A stretch of 35,514 nucleotides of DNA. Origin: Pseudomonas oleovorans subsp. oleovorans (lineage in GTDB: Bacteria > Pseudomonadota > Gammaproteobacteria > Pseudomonadales > Pseudomonadaceae). Positions 1 through 10,135 of this stretch are shown here, one piece after another. The DNA lies in assembly GCF_002197815.1 (NCBI RefSeq), contig NZ_NIUB01000044.1:1-35514 (forward strand), read 5' to 3'. Position numbers and translations under genes: made by a program. Every line of letters begins with the position of its first letter. Within the stretch, counting starts at the first letter, position 1. Under the pieces are notes generated by a model. That model worked only from the letters and a program-made list of their open reading frames with translations. It ran no database searches and had not been told where the DNA came from.

Positions 1-118
1 AAGCTCACACAATGTTGGCCAGAAGCTGATGACAGCTTCCTCGAATAGGCCTGATACATAGATGCAGCCGGGTAGCAGTGTTGAAAAGCAGGTTTGACAG
101 TGGGGGCGAGTCCATACA

Positions 119-193
119 TAGGAGCCGCGCCTCGCGGCGAATCGTTCGAGCGAACAGCGCAAAACCAAGAGCTTCGCCCCGGGGCGGGGCTCC
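119..193. repeat. REP palindrome pair downstream of gltX
   Basis: Two GC-rich imperfect palindromes face each other: a left half reading taggagccgcgcctcgcgg and a right half reading gcttcgccccggggcggggc. They match the units in the clusters at 4249 and 8390. The pair lies 12 bp beyond the gltX stop codon, the usual extragenic position for REP/BIME elements, and may act as a 3' mRNA-stabilising or termination hairpin. Bases 1-118 show no supported gene. Confidence 0.75.
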
Positions 194-205
194 AGGAGTC
201 TACCG

Positions 206-1687
206 TCAGGCGATGCTCGCCAGCAGCTTCTCCCACTCCTTGGCCTCTTTCTTCGAGGTGCCGCCGAGCAGCTCCAGCGCCTGGCGCAGGCGGAAGCGGG
301 TCAGATCCGGGCCGAGGATTTCCATGGCATCGAGTACCGATACCGAGCTGGCCTGACCGGTGATGGCGGCGAACATCAGCGGCATGGCGTCACGCAGCTT
401 CAGCTCCAGGTGCTCGACCACCGCCTGGATGCAGCCGGTAATACGATCCTTTTCCCACTGACGCAGCGACTCGAGCTTCCACAGGATCAGCTGCATCAGC
501 TGACGCACCTGGTCGGGCGAGAGTTTCTTGTGCTCGAACAGCTTGGCGTCCAGGTTCAGGCCACCGGAGAAGAAGAAGCCGGCCAGCGGTGCGATCTGGC
601 TGAAGGTTTCTACCCTGCCCTGCACGTGCGGCGCAATCTTCATCAGGTACTCGGGGTTGAGCGCCCACTTCTGCACTTCGGCAGCGAAGGTTTCCACCGG
701 CAGTTCACGCAGCCACTGGCCGTTGAGCCAGGACAGCTTCTCCAGATCGAAGATCGGCCCGCCCAGCGACACGCGGTTGATGTCGAAGTGCTCGATCATC
801 TCGGCCAGGGAGAACTTCTCGCGCTCGTCCGGCATCGACCAGCCCATGCGCCCCAGGTAGTTGAGCATGGCCTGCGGCAGGTAGCCCATACGCTCGTAGA
901 AGGTGATGCTGGTGGGGTTCTTGCGCTTGGACAGCTTGCTCTTGTCCGGATTGCGCAGCAGCGGCATGTAGCACAGCGCCGGCTGTTCCCAGCCGAAGTA
1001 TTCGTACAACTTGATCAGCTTGGGCGCCGACGGCAGCCATTCCTCGCCACGCAGTACATGGGTAATGCCCATCAGGTGGTCATCGACCACATTGGCCAGG
1101 AAGTAGGTCGGCAGGCCATCGGCCTTCATCAGCACCTGCATGTCCATGCGATCCCATGGGATCTCGACATTGCCACGCAGCATGTCCGGCACCACGCAAA
1201 CGCCTTCGCTCGGTACCTTCATGCGCACCACGTGCGATTCGCCCGCGGCTATGCGACGCTGCGCCTCGGCCGGTTCCAGGTGCATGCAGTGGCCGTCGTA
1301 GCGCGGAGTTTCCTTGTTGGCCATCTGCTGCGCGCGCACTTCATCGAGGCGCTCGGCGGAGCAGAAGCATGGGAAGGCATGGCCTTTGCTGACCAGTTCG
1401 TCCGAATACTTCTTGTAGATCTCGCCACGCTCGCTCTGCCGGTACGGGCCATGCGGGCCGCCGACATCCGGGCCTTCGTCCCACTCGATGCCCAGCCAGC
1501 GCAGGGCATCGAAAATCTGCTGTTCGGACTCACGAGTCGAGCGAACCTGGTCGGTGTCTTCGATGCGCAGGATGAACTGGCCACCGTGCTGACGAGCGAA
1601 GCACAGGTTGAACAACGCGATATAGGCGGTGCCGACATGGGGATCGCCGGTTGGCGATGGCGCGATACGGGTACGGACGGTGGTCAT
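206..1687 (-). CDS. gltX: Glutamyl-tRNA synthetase
   Basis: This cytoplasmic class I aminoacyl-tRNA synthetase charges tRNA-Glu with glutamate using ATP. The 493-residue product has the normal bacterial length. The N-terminal Rossmann domain carries the HIGH-type motif as PSPTGDPHVGTA (residues 10-21), and the KMSKS-type loop is KLSKR (residues 251-255). The region in between carries the tRNA acceptor-binding parts, and the helical C-terminal part would bind the anticodon. The ATG start gives the canonical MTTVRTRIAPSPTG opening. It is monocistronic here. In PAO1 the gene also sits next to a lysR/efflux module, which agrees with the degraded genes found just upstream. Identification is firm. 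Confidence 0.97.
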   Translation of the reverse strand: MTTVRTRIAPSPTGDPHVGTAYIALFNLCFARQHGGQFILRIEDTDQVRSTRESEQQIFDALRWLGIEWDEGPDVGGPHGPYRQSERGEIYKKYSDELVSKGHAFPCFCSAERLDEVRAQQMANKETPRYDGHCMHLEPAEAQRRIAAGESHVVRMKVPSEGVCVVPDMLRGNVEIPWDRMDMQVLMKADGLPTYFLANVVDDHLMGITHVLRGEEWLPSAPKLIKLYEYFGWEQPALCYMPLLRNPDKSKLSKRKNPTSITFYERMGYLPQAMLNYLGRMGWSMPDEREKFSLAEMIEHFDINRVSLGGPIFDLEKLSWLNGQWLRELPVETFAAEVQKWALNPEYLMKIAPHVQGRVETFSQIAPLAGFFFSGGLNLDAKLFEHKKLSPDQVRQLMQLILWKLESLRQWEKDRITGCIQAVVEHLELKLRDAMPLMFAAITGQASSVSVLDAMEILGPDLTRFRLRQALELLGGTSKKEAKEWEKLLASIA

Positions 1688-1720
1688 GAATGCTCTCGGA
1701 TGGAAGACACGAGGATTGAA

Positions 1721-2139
1721 TCAAGCGGGCGATGTTAGCAGGCCGACGGCCCCTGGCTCCAGCAACCCGCCGCGGGTGATCGGCAAGCTGGCGATGAGAA
1801 AGTCGAGGAAGGTCTTGGCCTTCATCGCCTGGAAGCGCCGCGACGGGTAGATGGCTACACCTCCCCCACCGGCAGACGCGCCTCGGGCAGCAGCTCGACC
1901 AAACGCCCGCTGCGCACCGCCCCCTCACTGATCATCACCGGCAACCCGCAAATCCCGGCACCTGCCAGCGTCGCCTCACGGGCGAAGGTGATGTTGTTGC
2001 AGGTCATCACCCGCCGGCACGGCAGATGTTCGCCCAACAGCGGCCAGTAACGCGGGGCGTCATGCTGCAGCAGGATCGCCCGATACCCCTCCAGCCCGGC
2101 AACGCTGCGCGGCGTCCCGTGCGCCGTCAGGCACTCGCG
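1721..2139 (-). pseudogene. LysR-family regulator, C-terminal remnant
   Basis: Only the end of the effector-binding domain of a LysR-type transcriptional regulator remains. Recognisable blocks are LTAHGTPRSVAGLEGYRAIL and, later, REATLAGAGICGLPVMISEG. The frame hits TAG at 1855-1857, where a GEVWAIYPSRRF-type continuation is expected. Beyond this the sequence reads IYPSRRFQAMKAKTFLDFL in another frame down to TGA at 1721-1723, so a single-base deletion has occurred. The N-terminal helix-turn-helix is missing: homology stops near 2139, where the EmrA-like remnant begins on the opposite strand. One deletion therefore probably removed both N-termini and the shared divergent promoter. It cannot make a functional regulator. 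Confidence 0.85.
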
Positions 2140-2144
2140 TCTCC

Positions 2145-3048
2145 AGCCAGTTGAATGCACGCATCGAAAAGGTCCTGGTGCGCGACAACCAACATGTCGA
2201 AGCCGGCCAACTCCTGACCGTGCTGGAAGACACTGATTTCCGCCTGGCCCGCCAGCGCGCCCTCGCCGCTCTGCAAACTCACCAGGCCGAACGCGCCCAG
2301 GCGCAGAGCAAACCCGACCAGCAGGCCAACCTGATTGCCGCCAGCCAGGCCGACGTCGCGGCCAGCCAGGCGACCCTCGATCGCTCCAAGCTCGATCTCG
2401 GCCGCGCACAGACCCTGCGCAAGCCAGGTTACATCTCCGAAGAACGCGTCACCACCCTGGCCGCCGACAACCGCGTGGCCCGCTCGCAAGTGGCCAAGGC
2501 CCAGGCCGATCTGCAGGCGCAGCGTCAGCAGGTGGCCAGCCTGGAAGCCGAGCTCAAACGTCTGGACGCGCTGATTCTCGCGGCTCAGGCCGACCTGGAA
2601 CAGGCCGACCTCAACCTCTCGGGCACGCAGATCCATGCACCGATCAGCGGCATGGTCGGCCAGCGCTCAGCCCGTGAAGGCCAGGTGGTGCAAAGCGGCG
2701 CCTACCTGCTGTCGCTGGTGCCGGATCAGGACATCTGGATCCAGGCCAACTTCAAGGAAACCCAGATCGGCCGCATGCGCCCAGGACAGAAAGCCGAACT
2801 GTTGTTCGACAGCTACCCGGACACGCCCATCGATCGAAGGCCGCATCGACAGCCTGTTCGCCGCCTCCGGCGCGCAATTCAGTCTGCTGCCGCCAGACAA
2901 CACCACCGGCAACTTCACCAAGGTGGTGCAGCGCATCCCGGTCAAGCTGACCTTTGCCGCCGACAACCCGCTGCATGGACTGATCCGCCCCGGCATGTCG
3001 GTGGAGGTCACCGTGGATCTGCGCAGCGACGACAGCCATGGCGGGTGA
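2145..3048 (+). pseudogene. HlyD/EmrA-family membrane fusion protein, truncated and frameshifted
   Basis: This is the periplasmic adaptor of an EmrAB-type multidrug efflux pump. The sequence begins inside the first lipoyl half (ARIEKVLVRDNQHVEAGQLL), so the N-terminal membrane anchor is missing. A long coiled-coil hairpin rich in Ala, Gln and Leu follows, then the second lipoyl half (IHAPISGMVGQRSAREGQVV) and the beta-barrel (IWIQANFKETQIGRMRPGQ). At 2829-2836 the tetramer ATCG is duplicated. Removing one copy restores PIEGRIDSL and the family-typical end LHGLIRPGMSVEVTVDL, stopping at 3046-3048. Both lesions argue for an inactive gene. It overlaps the start of the following transporter remnant by 11 bp, as in an intact operon. 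Confidence 0.85.
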
Positions 3049-4230
3049 TGCGCTGATCCGCCCCACGGCGGAACCCAGCCGCCGCGACTGGATCGCGGTG
3101 ATGAGCGCCATGCTCAGCGCCTTCATGGTGGTGCTGGATATCCAGATCACCAACTCCTCGCTCAAGGACATCCAGGGCGCGCTGTCCGCCACGCTGGAAG
3201 AGGGTTCGTGGATTTCCACGTCCTACCTGGTGGCCGATATCATCATGATCCCGCTGACCGCCTGGCTGGTACAGCTGCTCTCGGCGCGGCGCCTGGCGGT
3301 ATGGGTGTCGGTGGGCTTTCTGATCGCCTCGCTGCTGTGCTCCCTGGCCTGGAGTCTGGAGGCCATCGCAAGGACTGGCTGGAGTCGCAACTGATCGTCG
3401 GCCTCGGCAGCGTGGCGCTGGTCAGCCTGATCCTGTTCGTCATCCTGCAGATCTCCCGCCCGAAACCGCTGATCAACCTGGGCGTACTGCGCGAGCGCAA
3501 CTTCGGCCTGGCCAGCATTTCCAGCCTGGGGCTCGGCGTGGGCCTTTATGGATCGATCTATGTGCTGCCGCTGTATCTGGCGCAGATCCAGGGCTACAAC
3601 GCCATGCAGATCGGCGAAGTGATCATGTGGATGGGCGTACCGCAGCTGTTCCTGATCCCGCTGGTGCCCAAGCTGATGAAGATCATCTCGCCGAAATGGC
3701 TGTGCGCCCTGGGCTTCGCCCTGTTCGGCGCGGCAAGCTTCTTCTCCGGCGTGCTCAACCTGGACTTCGCCGGCGAACAGTTCCAGCACATCCAGATCGT
3801 CCGCGCGCTTGGCCAACCGCTGGTGATGGTCACGGTGTCGCTGATCGCCACGGCCTATATCCTGCCGCAGGATGCCGGCTCGGCCTCCAGCCTGTTCAAC
3901 ATCCTGCGCAACCTCGGCGGTGCCATCGGCATCGCCCTGCTCGCCACCCTGCTCGATGCCCGCGCCAAGGTCTATTTCGACTACTTGCGCGAATCCATCG
4001 TGCCGACTAACCCGCAGGTCGATGAACGCTTGCACCTTCTGACGCAAACCCTGGGTAGCGAACAGGCGGCACTGGCCAAGCTCAGCCAGATCGTCCATGA
4101 ACAGGCGATCATCATGGCCTACAACGATGCCTTCCATTTCATCGGCATCGCCCTGGGTGTGAGCATGCTGGCGATCCTGCTGACACGGAAATTGCCGCAG
4201 AACATGGCGGGTGGTGGCGCCGCGCATTAA
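3038..4230 (+). pseudogene. EmrB/DHA2-family MFS drug transporter, internally deleted
   Basis: The N-terminal part (MAGDALIRP..., then ITNSSLKDIQGALSATLEEG, typical of 14-TM DHA2 pumps) is in one frame up to about 3365. The C-terminal part (KDWLESQLIVGLG onwards, ending in membrane helices and AGGGAAH) is in another frame from about 3367. Together they total roughly 397 codons, against about 510 in the family. About 110 codons covering transmembrane helices 3-6, including the motif C region, are lost, and the junction is out of frame. A short N-terminal peptide ending at 3394 is all that can be made from the native start. With the broken regulator and adaptor, the whole efflux module is dead. 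Confidence 0.85.
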
Positions 4231-4248
4231 CGCCAACACCGCCCGATC

Positions 4249-4845
4249 TGTAGGAGCCGCGCCCCGCCGCGAATCGTTCGCCAAAGCACCGCAAAGCCAA
4301 CAGCTTCGCCCCGGGGCGGAGCTCCTACACAAACGCCGCAGACGCCGCCCACCCTGTAGGAGCCGCGCCCCGCGGCGAATCGAGAGAACACCGCAAAGCC
4401 AAAAGCTTCGCCCCGAGGCGGGGCTCCTACACAAACCCCGCAGGCGCCGCCCTACCCTGTAGGAGCCGCGCCCCGCGGCGAATCGAGAATACACCGCAAA
4501 GCCAAAAGCTTCGCCCCGAGGCGGGGCTCCTACACAAACCCCGCAGGCGCCGCCCTACCCTGTAGGAGCCGCGCCCCGCGGCGAATCGAGAATACACCGC
4601 AAAGCCAACAGCTTCGCCCCGGGGCGGGGCTCCTACACAAATGCCGCAGGCACCGCACCACCCTGTAGGAGCCGCGCCCCGCGGCGAATCGCAAGAACAC
4701 CGCAAAACCAAAAGCTTCGCCCCGAGGCGGGGCTCCTACACAAACCCCGCAGGCGCCGCCCTACCCTGTAGGAGCCGCGCCCCGCGGCGAATCGAGAATA
4801 CACCGCAAAGCCAAAAGCTTCGCCCCGAGGCGGGGCTCCTACACA
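4249..4845. repeat. REP/BIME tandem cluster, six units of about 103 bp
   Basis: Six units start at about 4249, 4355, 4458, 4561, 4664 and 4767, giving spacings of 106 and then 103 bp four times. Each holds two facing palindromes: gtaggagccgcgccccgcgg, then gcttcgccccgaggcggggc about 40 bp later. They are separated by alternating short spacers such as aaagcc-aaaagcttcg and aaaccccgcaggcgccgccc. The cluster fills the gap between the 3' ends of the emrB remnant and uvrB (convergent genes). The open frames that cross it are by-products of the repeat. Confidence 0.9.
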
Positions 4846-4871
4846 GGCGCCCCCCGCGCCACGCGGTAACA

Positions 4872-6887
<2,016 letters not shown>

Positions 6888-6968
6888 GCAGCACCTCGAC
6901 AAACGACTGTGACGCGCCCTGCCGGGCGGCGTCAAAGCCATGAATTGCGGGGCGACTCGGCAATAGCT

Positions 6969-6991
6969 CCAGGTAGAGTCGAATTACCTGG
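6969..6991. promoter_or_regulatory. Perfect 7-bp dyad in the uvrB/tyrB divergent spacer
   Basis: CCAGGTA (6969-6975) and TACCTGG (6985-6991) form an exact inverted repeat with a 9-base spacer. It lies 82 bp upstream of the uvrB start and 141 bp upstream of the aminotransferase start. It could be an operator or a 5' leader hairpin. No known regulator site was recognised. Confidence 0.3.
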
Positions 6992-7044
6992 CAAAAGGCC
7001 TTAATTCAGGGCTTTGCGCTGTCGCCCCCTGGATTCAGGGTCGT

Positions 7045-7050
7045 TATACT
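7045..7050 (+). promoter_or_regulatory. Possible -10 box of the tyrB-like gene
   Basis: TATACT lies 82 bp before the aminotransferase start in the divergent spacer 6888-7131. No convincing -35 hexamer stands at 16-18 bp, so the promoter call is weak. Confidence 0.35.
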
Positions 7051-7131
7051 AACGCCCCGTTTACGCGCCCCCTAGCGCTTTTGTCGGGGACGCCTGGCCA
7101 CCCACCCCTCACTCGAGTTGCCGCACCCATC

Positions 7132-8328
7132 ATGAGTCTCTTCTCTGCCGTCGAAATGGCTCCGCGCGATCCCATCCTGGGCCTCAACGAAGCATTCAAC
7201 GCCGACACCCGCACCACCAAGGTCAACCTTGGCGTGGGCGTCTACTACAACGAGGAGGGGCGAATTCCGCTGCTGCGCGCCGTCGCAGAAGCCGAAAAAG
7301 CACGTATCGAGGCCCACGCACCGCGTGGCTACCTGCCCATCGAAGGCATTGCCGCCTACGACAAGGCCGTGCAGGAACTGCTGTTCGGCAAGGGCGCAGC
7401 CCTGATCGAAGCCGGCCGCGTGATCACCACCCAGGCCCTCGGCGGTACTGGCGCCCTGAAGATCGGCGCCGACTTCCTCAAGCGCCTGCTGCCGGACGCC
7501 ACCGTGGCCATCAGCGACCCGAGCTGGGAAAACCACCGCGCCCTGTTCGAATCCGCCGGTTTCCCGGTGCACAACTACCGCTACTACGACCCGTTCAGCA
7601 ACGGCGTGAACCGCGGCGGCATGCTCGAAGACCTGCGTAACCTGCCGGCCCGTTCCATCGTCGTGCTGCACGCCTGCTGCCACAACCCGACCGGCGTCGA
7701 CCTGCAATTGGAAGACTGGAAAGCCGTGCTGGACGTCCTGCGCGAGCGCGAGCACGTGCCCTTCCTCGACATTGCCTACCAAGGCTTCGGTGACGGCATC
7801 GAGCAGGACGCCGAAGCCGTGCGCCTGTTCGCCGAGTCGGGCCTGGAGTTCTTCGTCTCCAGCTCCTTCTCCAAGTCGTTTTCGCTCTACGGCGAGCGCG
7901 TCGGCGCCCTGTCGCTGGTCACCAGCAGCCGCGAAGAGTCGACTCGCGTCCTGTCGCAGCTCAAGCGCGTGATCCGCACCAACTACTCCAACCCGCCTAC
8001 CCACGGCGCCACAGTAGTCGCCAGCGTACTCAACAGCCCCGAACTGCGTGCCATGTGGGAAGCCGAACTGGGCGAAATGCGTGACCGCATCCGCAGCATG
8101 CGCCTGGCCATGGTCGAACAACTGACTGCACTGGGCGCCAAGCGCGACTTCGGCTTCGTCGCGCAGCAGCGCGGCATGTTCTCCTACTCCGGCCTCACCG
8201 TGGAGCAAGTGGAGCGCCTGAAGGAAGAGTTCGGCATCTACGCTGTCGGCACCGGCCGCATCTGCGTCGCAGCGTTGAACAACGGCAACCTGGACAGCGT
8301 CACCCGCGCCATCCACGCCGTGCTGTAA
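7132..8328 (+). CDS. tyrB: Aromatic amino acid / aspartate aminotransferase
   Basis: This class I (fold type I) PLP-dependent transaminase moves an amino group between aspartate or an aromatic amino acid and 2-oxoglutarate, in the cytoplasm. The 398-residue product has the TyrB/AspC length. Key features are the NPTG motif, DIAYQGFGDG carrying the pyridine-nitrogen Asp and the Tyr, the PLP-lysine loop SSSFSKSFSLYGERVG (Lys248) and a late Gly-x-Gly-Arg site (VGTGRICVAAL) with the substrate carboxylate Arg. An in-frame TTG at 7081 is possible, but the ATG giving MSLFSAVEMAPRDPILGL is the family start. It is divergent from uvrB as in PAO1. Aspartate versus aromatic preference cannot be settled from sequence, so the symbol is provisional. 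Confidence 0.9.
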   Translation: MSLFSAVEMAPRDPILGLNEAFNADTRTTKVNLGVGVYYNEEGRIPLLRAVAEAEKARIEAHAPRGYLPIEGIAAYDKAVQELLFGKGAALIEAGRVITTQALGGTGALKIGADFLKRLLPDATVAISDPSWENHRALFESAGFPVHNYRYYDPFSNGVNRGGMLEDLRNLPARSIVVLHACCHNPTGVDLQLEDWKAVLDVLREREHVPFLDIAYQGFGDGIEQDAEAVRLFAESGLEFFVSSSFSKSFSLYGERVGALSLVTSSREESTRVLSQLKRVIRTNYSNPPTHGATVVASVLNSPELRAMWEAELGEMRDRIRSMRLAMVEQLTALGAKRDFGFVAQQRGMFSYSGLTVEQVERLKEEFGIYAVGTGRICVAALNNGNLDSVTRAIHAVL

Positions 8329-8346
8329 GCCTCTGCAATAAACAAG

Positions 8347-8374
8347 AACGCCGGCCCATAAGCCGGCGTTTTTG
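8347..8374 (+). terminator. Intrinsic terminator of the aminotransferase gene
   Basis: A perfect 9-bp stem, aacgccggc (8347-8355) with gccggcgtt (8362-8370), has a 6-base loop and runs into a short T tract. It begins 18 bp after the stop codon. Confidence 0.85.
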
Positions 8375-8389
8375 TATGCATCATATAAC

Positions 8390-8873
8390 TGTAGGAGCGG
8401 CGCCCCGCCGCGAAGCGTTCACAGAGCACCGCAAAAGCAAAAGCTTCGCCCCGGGGCGGGGCTCCCACAAAAAATCACAGCCCCCGTAGGAGCGGCGCCC
8501 CGCCGCGAAGCATCCTCCAGAACACCGCAAACCAACAGCTTCACCCCGGGGCGGGGCTCCTACGCAAGCACCACAGGCACCGCCTCCCCCTGTAGGAGCC
8601 GCGCCTCGCGGCGAATCGCAAGAACACCGCACAACCAAACGCTTCGCCCCGGGGCGGGGCTCCTACGCAAACACCACAGGCACCACCTCCCCCTGTAGGA
8701 GCCGCGCCTCGCGGCGTATCGCAAGAACACCGCACAACCAAACGCTTCGCCCCGGGGCGGGGCTTCTACGCAAGCACCACAGGCACCGCCTCCCCCTGTA
8801 GGAGCCGCGCCTCGCGGCGAATCGCAAGAACACCGCACAACCAAACGCTTCGCCCCGGGCCGAGCTTCTACAC
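8390..8873. repeat. REP/BIME tandem cluster, five units
   Basis: Units start at about 8390, 8485, 8591, 8694 and 8797. The first two are of the form gtaggagcggcgccccgccg and the last three gtaggagccgcgcctcgcgg. Each is paired with a facing gcttcgccccggggcggggc palindrome. The last three copies are almost identical (103-bp period), while the first two are more diverged and the last right arm is degenerate (gggccgagcttctac). The cluster follows the aminotransferase terminator. No gene is supported between here and the tRNA. Confidence 0.88.
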
Positions 8874-8988
8874 CAATACCCAGACAGCGGTATTGCGCAT
8901 CAGCCGCGCTCTACCACCGCTGTCGCGGCCAAAGCCTCGCCCACCAAACCAAACGCGTCGTGGCCAGATAGAAGCCACCTACAAAGTG

Positions 8989-9016
8989 TTGACTTCCCCT
9001 TTTTAATCAGTAACAT
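8989..9016 (+). promoter_or_regulatory. Sigma-70 promoter of tRNA-Asn
   Basis: The -35 hexamer TTGACT (8989-8994) and -10 hexamer TAACAT (9011-9016) are 16 bp apart. Transcription would begin about 6 bp before the mature tRNA 5' end at 9029. Confidence 0.7.
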
Positions 9017-9028
9017 ACGCGACGTTGT

Positions 9029-9104
9029 TCCGCGATAGCTCAGTCGGTAGAGCAAATGACTGTTAATCATTGGGTCCCTGGTTCGAGTCCAGGTCGCGGA
9101 GCCA
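9029..9104 (+). tRNA. tRNA-Asn (anticodon GUU)
   Basis: The 76-nt gene has an encoded CCA end. The acceptor stem is TCCGCGA with TCGCGGA, the D arm contains AGCTCAGTCGGTAGAGC, the anticodon GTT is at 9062-9064 (tRNA positions 34-36) in the loop CTGTTAA, and the T arm carries GTTCGAGTC. The tRNA-Asn copy flanking the O-antigen locus is a conserved feature of Pseudomonas. Here its 3' end is also the seed of a tandem repeat. Confidence 0.97.
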
Positions 9105-9113
9105 AATTCAAGA

Positions 9114-9137
9114 ACCCAGCCTAGTGCTGGTTTTTTT
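9114..9137 (+). terminator. Terminator after tRNA-Asn (copy 1)
   Basis: CCAGC (9116-9120) pairs with GCTGG (9126-9130) around a 5-base loop and is followed by seven T. The stem is one base pair shorter than in copy 2. Confidence 0.75.
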
Positions 9138-9259
9138 ATTGCCTGCGGACTCTCACCAGGGACCACGTCCCAGGTTATTCGCTTCGCTCACCCCTTCGGG
9201 GCCGCGCTGAAGCGCGTTCAGCTGCGCTGTCGAGTCCAGGTCGCGGAGCCAAATTCAAG

Positions 9260-9286
9260 AACCCAGCCTAACCGCTGGGTTTTTTT
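9260..9286 (+). terminator. Terminator in duplicated tRNA 3' unit (copy 2)
   Basis: AACCCAGC pairs with GCTGGGTT around a 6-base loop, followed by a T run to 9286. It is the intact form of the terminator at 9114-9137. Confidence 0.7.
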
Positions 9287-9404
9287 GCCTGCAGACTCTC
9301 ACCAGGGACCACGTCCCAGGTTATTCGCTTCGCTCACCCCTTCGGGGCCGCGCTGAAGCGCGTTCAGCTGCGCTGTCGAGTCCAGGTCGCGGAGCCAAAT
9401 TCAA

Positions 9405-10092
9405 AAGCCTCGGCTGATCTTGTCCTGCTCAAGGCTCTGATTCTGCAATTGCAGGAACAGGTCGCCCTGCTGCGCCACAAGTTGTTCTCGCCCTAGTCCG
9501 AGCGCAGCCCTGAAGATACCGACTCGCCGCAGTTGGCCATGTTCAACGAGGCCGAAGAGCTGATCGAAGCGCTGTCCGCCGCACCAGCCGAAGCTGAAGA
9601 AGTCGTGGCACCGGTCAAGCGCCGTGGCAAGCGCAAGCCGTTGCCGGCCAACCTGCCGCGTGTCGAGGTCATCCACGACCTGCCCGAGCACGAGCTGACT
9701 TGCGCCTGTGGCGCCTGCAAACAGCTCATCGGCGAGGAGACCAGCGAACAGCTGGAGATCATCCCGATGCAGGTGCGGGCCATCCGCCATATCCGCAAGA
9801 CCTACGCCTGCAAGGCCTGCGAAGCGGCGCCGATCACTGCCGAAACCGTGCCGAGAACGCCATCCGCCCCTTCGTCATCGGGCGCAAGAACTGGCTGTTC
9901 AGCGACACGCCCAAGGGGGCCACGGCCAGCGCGCAGATCTACAGCCTGATCGAAACCGCCAAGGCCAATGGCCAGGAGCCTTACGCCTGGCTGCGCCACA
10001 TCCTCGAACGCCTGCCAACAGCACAGAGCGTTGAGGACTACGAAGCGCTGCTGCCTTGGAACTGCTCGCCGGCTTCTGCTCCTGCTTCCTGA
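9405..10092 (+). pseudogene. IS66-family transposase (TnpC) remnant, internally deleted
   Basis: The first part reads LVLLKALILQLQEQVALLRH, meets an in-frame TAG near 9495, then continues through the zinc-ribbon region with CACGAC and CKACE (paired Cys) and LPRVEVIHDLPEHELTCAC. At about 9850 the frame shifts straight into the C-terminal tail (NAIRPFVIGRKNWLFSDTPK, then ANGQEPYAWLRHILERLPTA), stopping at TGA 10090-10092. The roughly 200-300 residues in between, carrying the DDE catalytic triad, are gone. The product cannot transpose. The accessory genes tnpA and tnpB and the left end are absent. Confidence 0.88.
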
Positions 10093-10135
10093 AAATAAAT
10101 CCCGTCCTGGCGGGCGGGGTTTATGGAGCGCTTAC
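9405..10135 (+). mobile_element. IS66-family element, 3' fragment with right inverted repeat
   Basis: The remnant ends with a right terminal repeat reading, from the outside in, GTAAGCGCTCCATAAACCCC (10135 down to 10116). GTAAGCG is the characteristic IS66-family tip. The left end is not present: the sequence begins abruptly beside the third tRNA 3' repeat. The repeat overlaps the end of wbpM on the other strand and supplies its stop codon. Confidence 0.75.

Larger units (their letters stand above)
9083..9404 (+). repeat. Tandem repeat of the tRNA-Asn 3' end plus terminator unit
   Basis: The 28-bp 3' end of the tRNA and its flank (beginning TCGAGTCCAGGTCGCGG and ending in CCAAATTCA) occurs at 9083, 9230 and 9376, with periods of 147 and 146 bp. 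The first two copies carry the same filler: a terminator hairpin, the palindrome GGGACCACGTCCC, and a hairpin-rich tail around CCCCTTCGGGG and GAAGCGCGTTC. The third copy is cut after about 29 bp and adjoins the IS66 remnant. Repeated tRNA 3' ends are the classic scar of tRNA-targeted integration (attL/attR). Plain tandem duplication is the alternative. No integrase remains here. Confidence 0.85.

Noticed and set aside
94..120. TTGACA with TACATA as a promoter before the first REP
   Set aside because: The spacing is only 15 bp and no plus-strand gene follows; it would transcribe antisense into gltX.
410..1738. Long plus-strand frame antisense to gltX (and similar ones antisense to uvrB and tyrB)
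   Set aside because: They are composition shadows of high-GC genes, with no protein-family features. The opposite strand holds clear enzymes.
9140..9376. Additional tRNA genes after tRNA-Asn
   Set aside because: Only the 3' ends are repeated. No 5' half, D arm or anticodon arm is present at 9230 or 9376.
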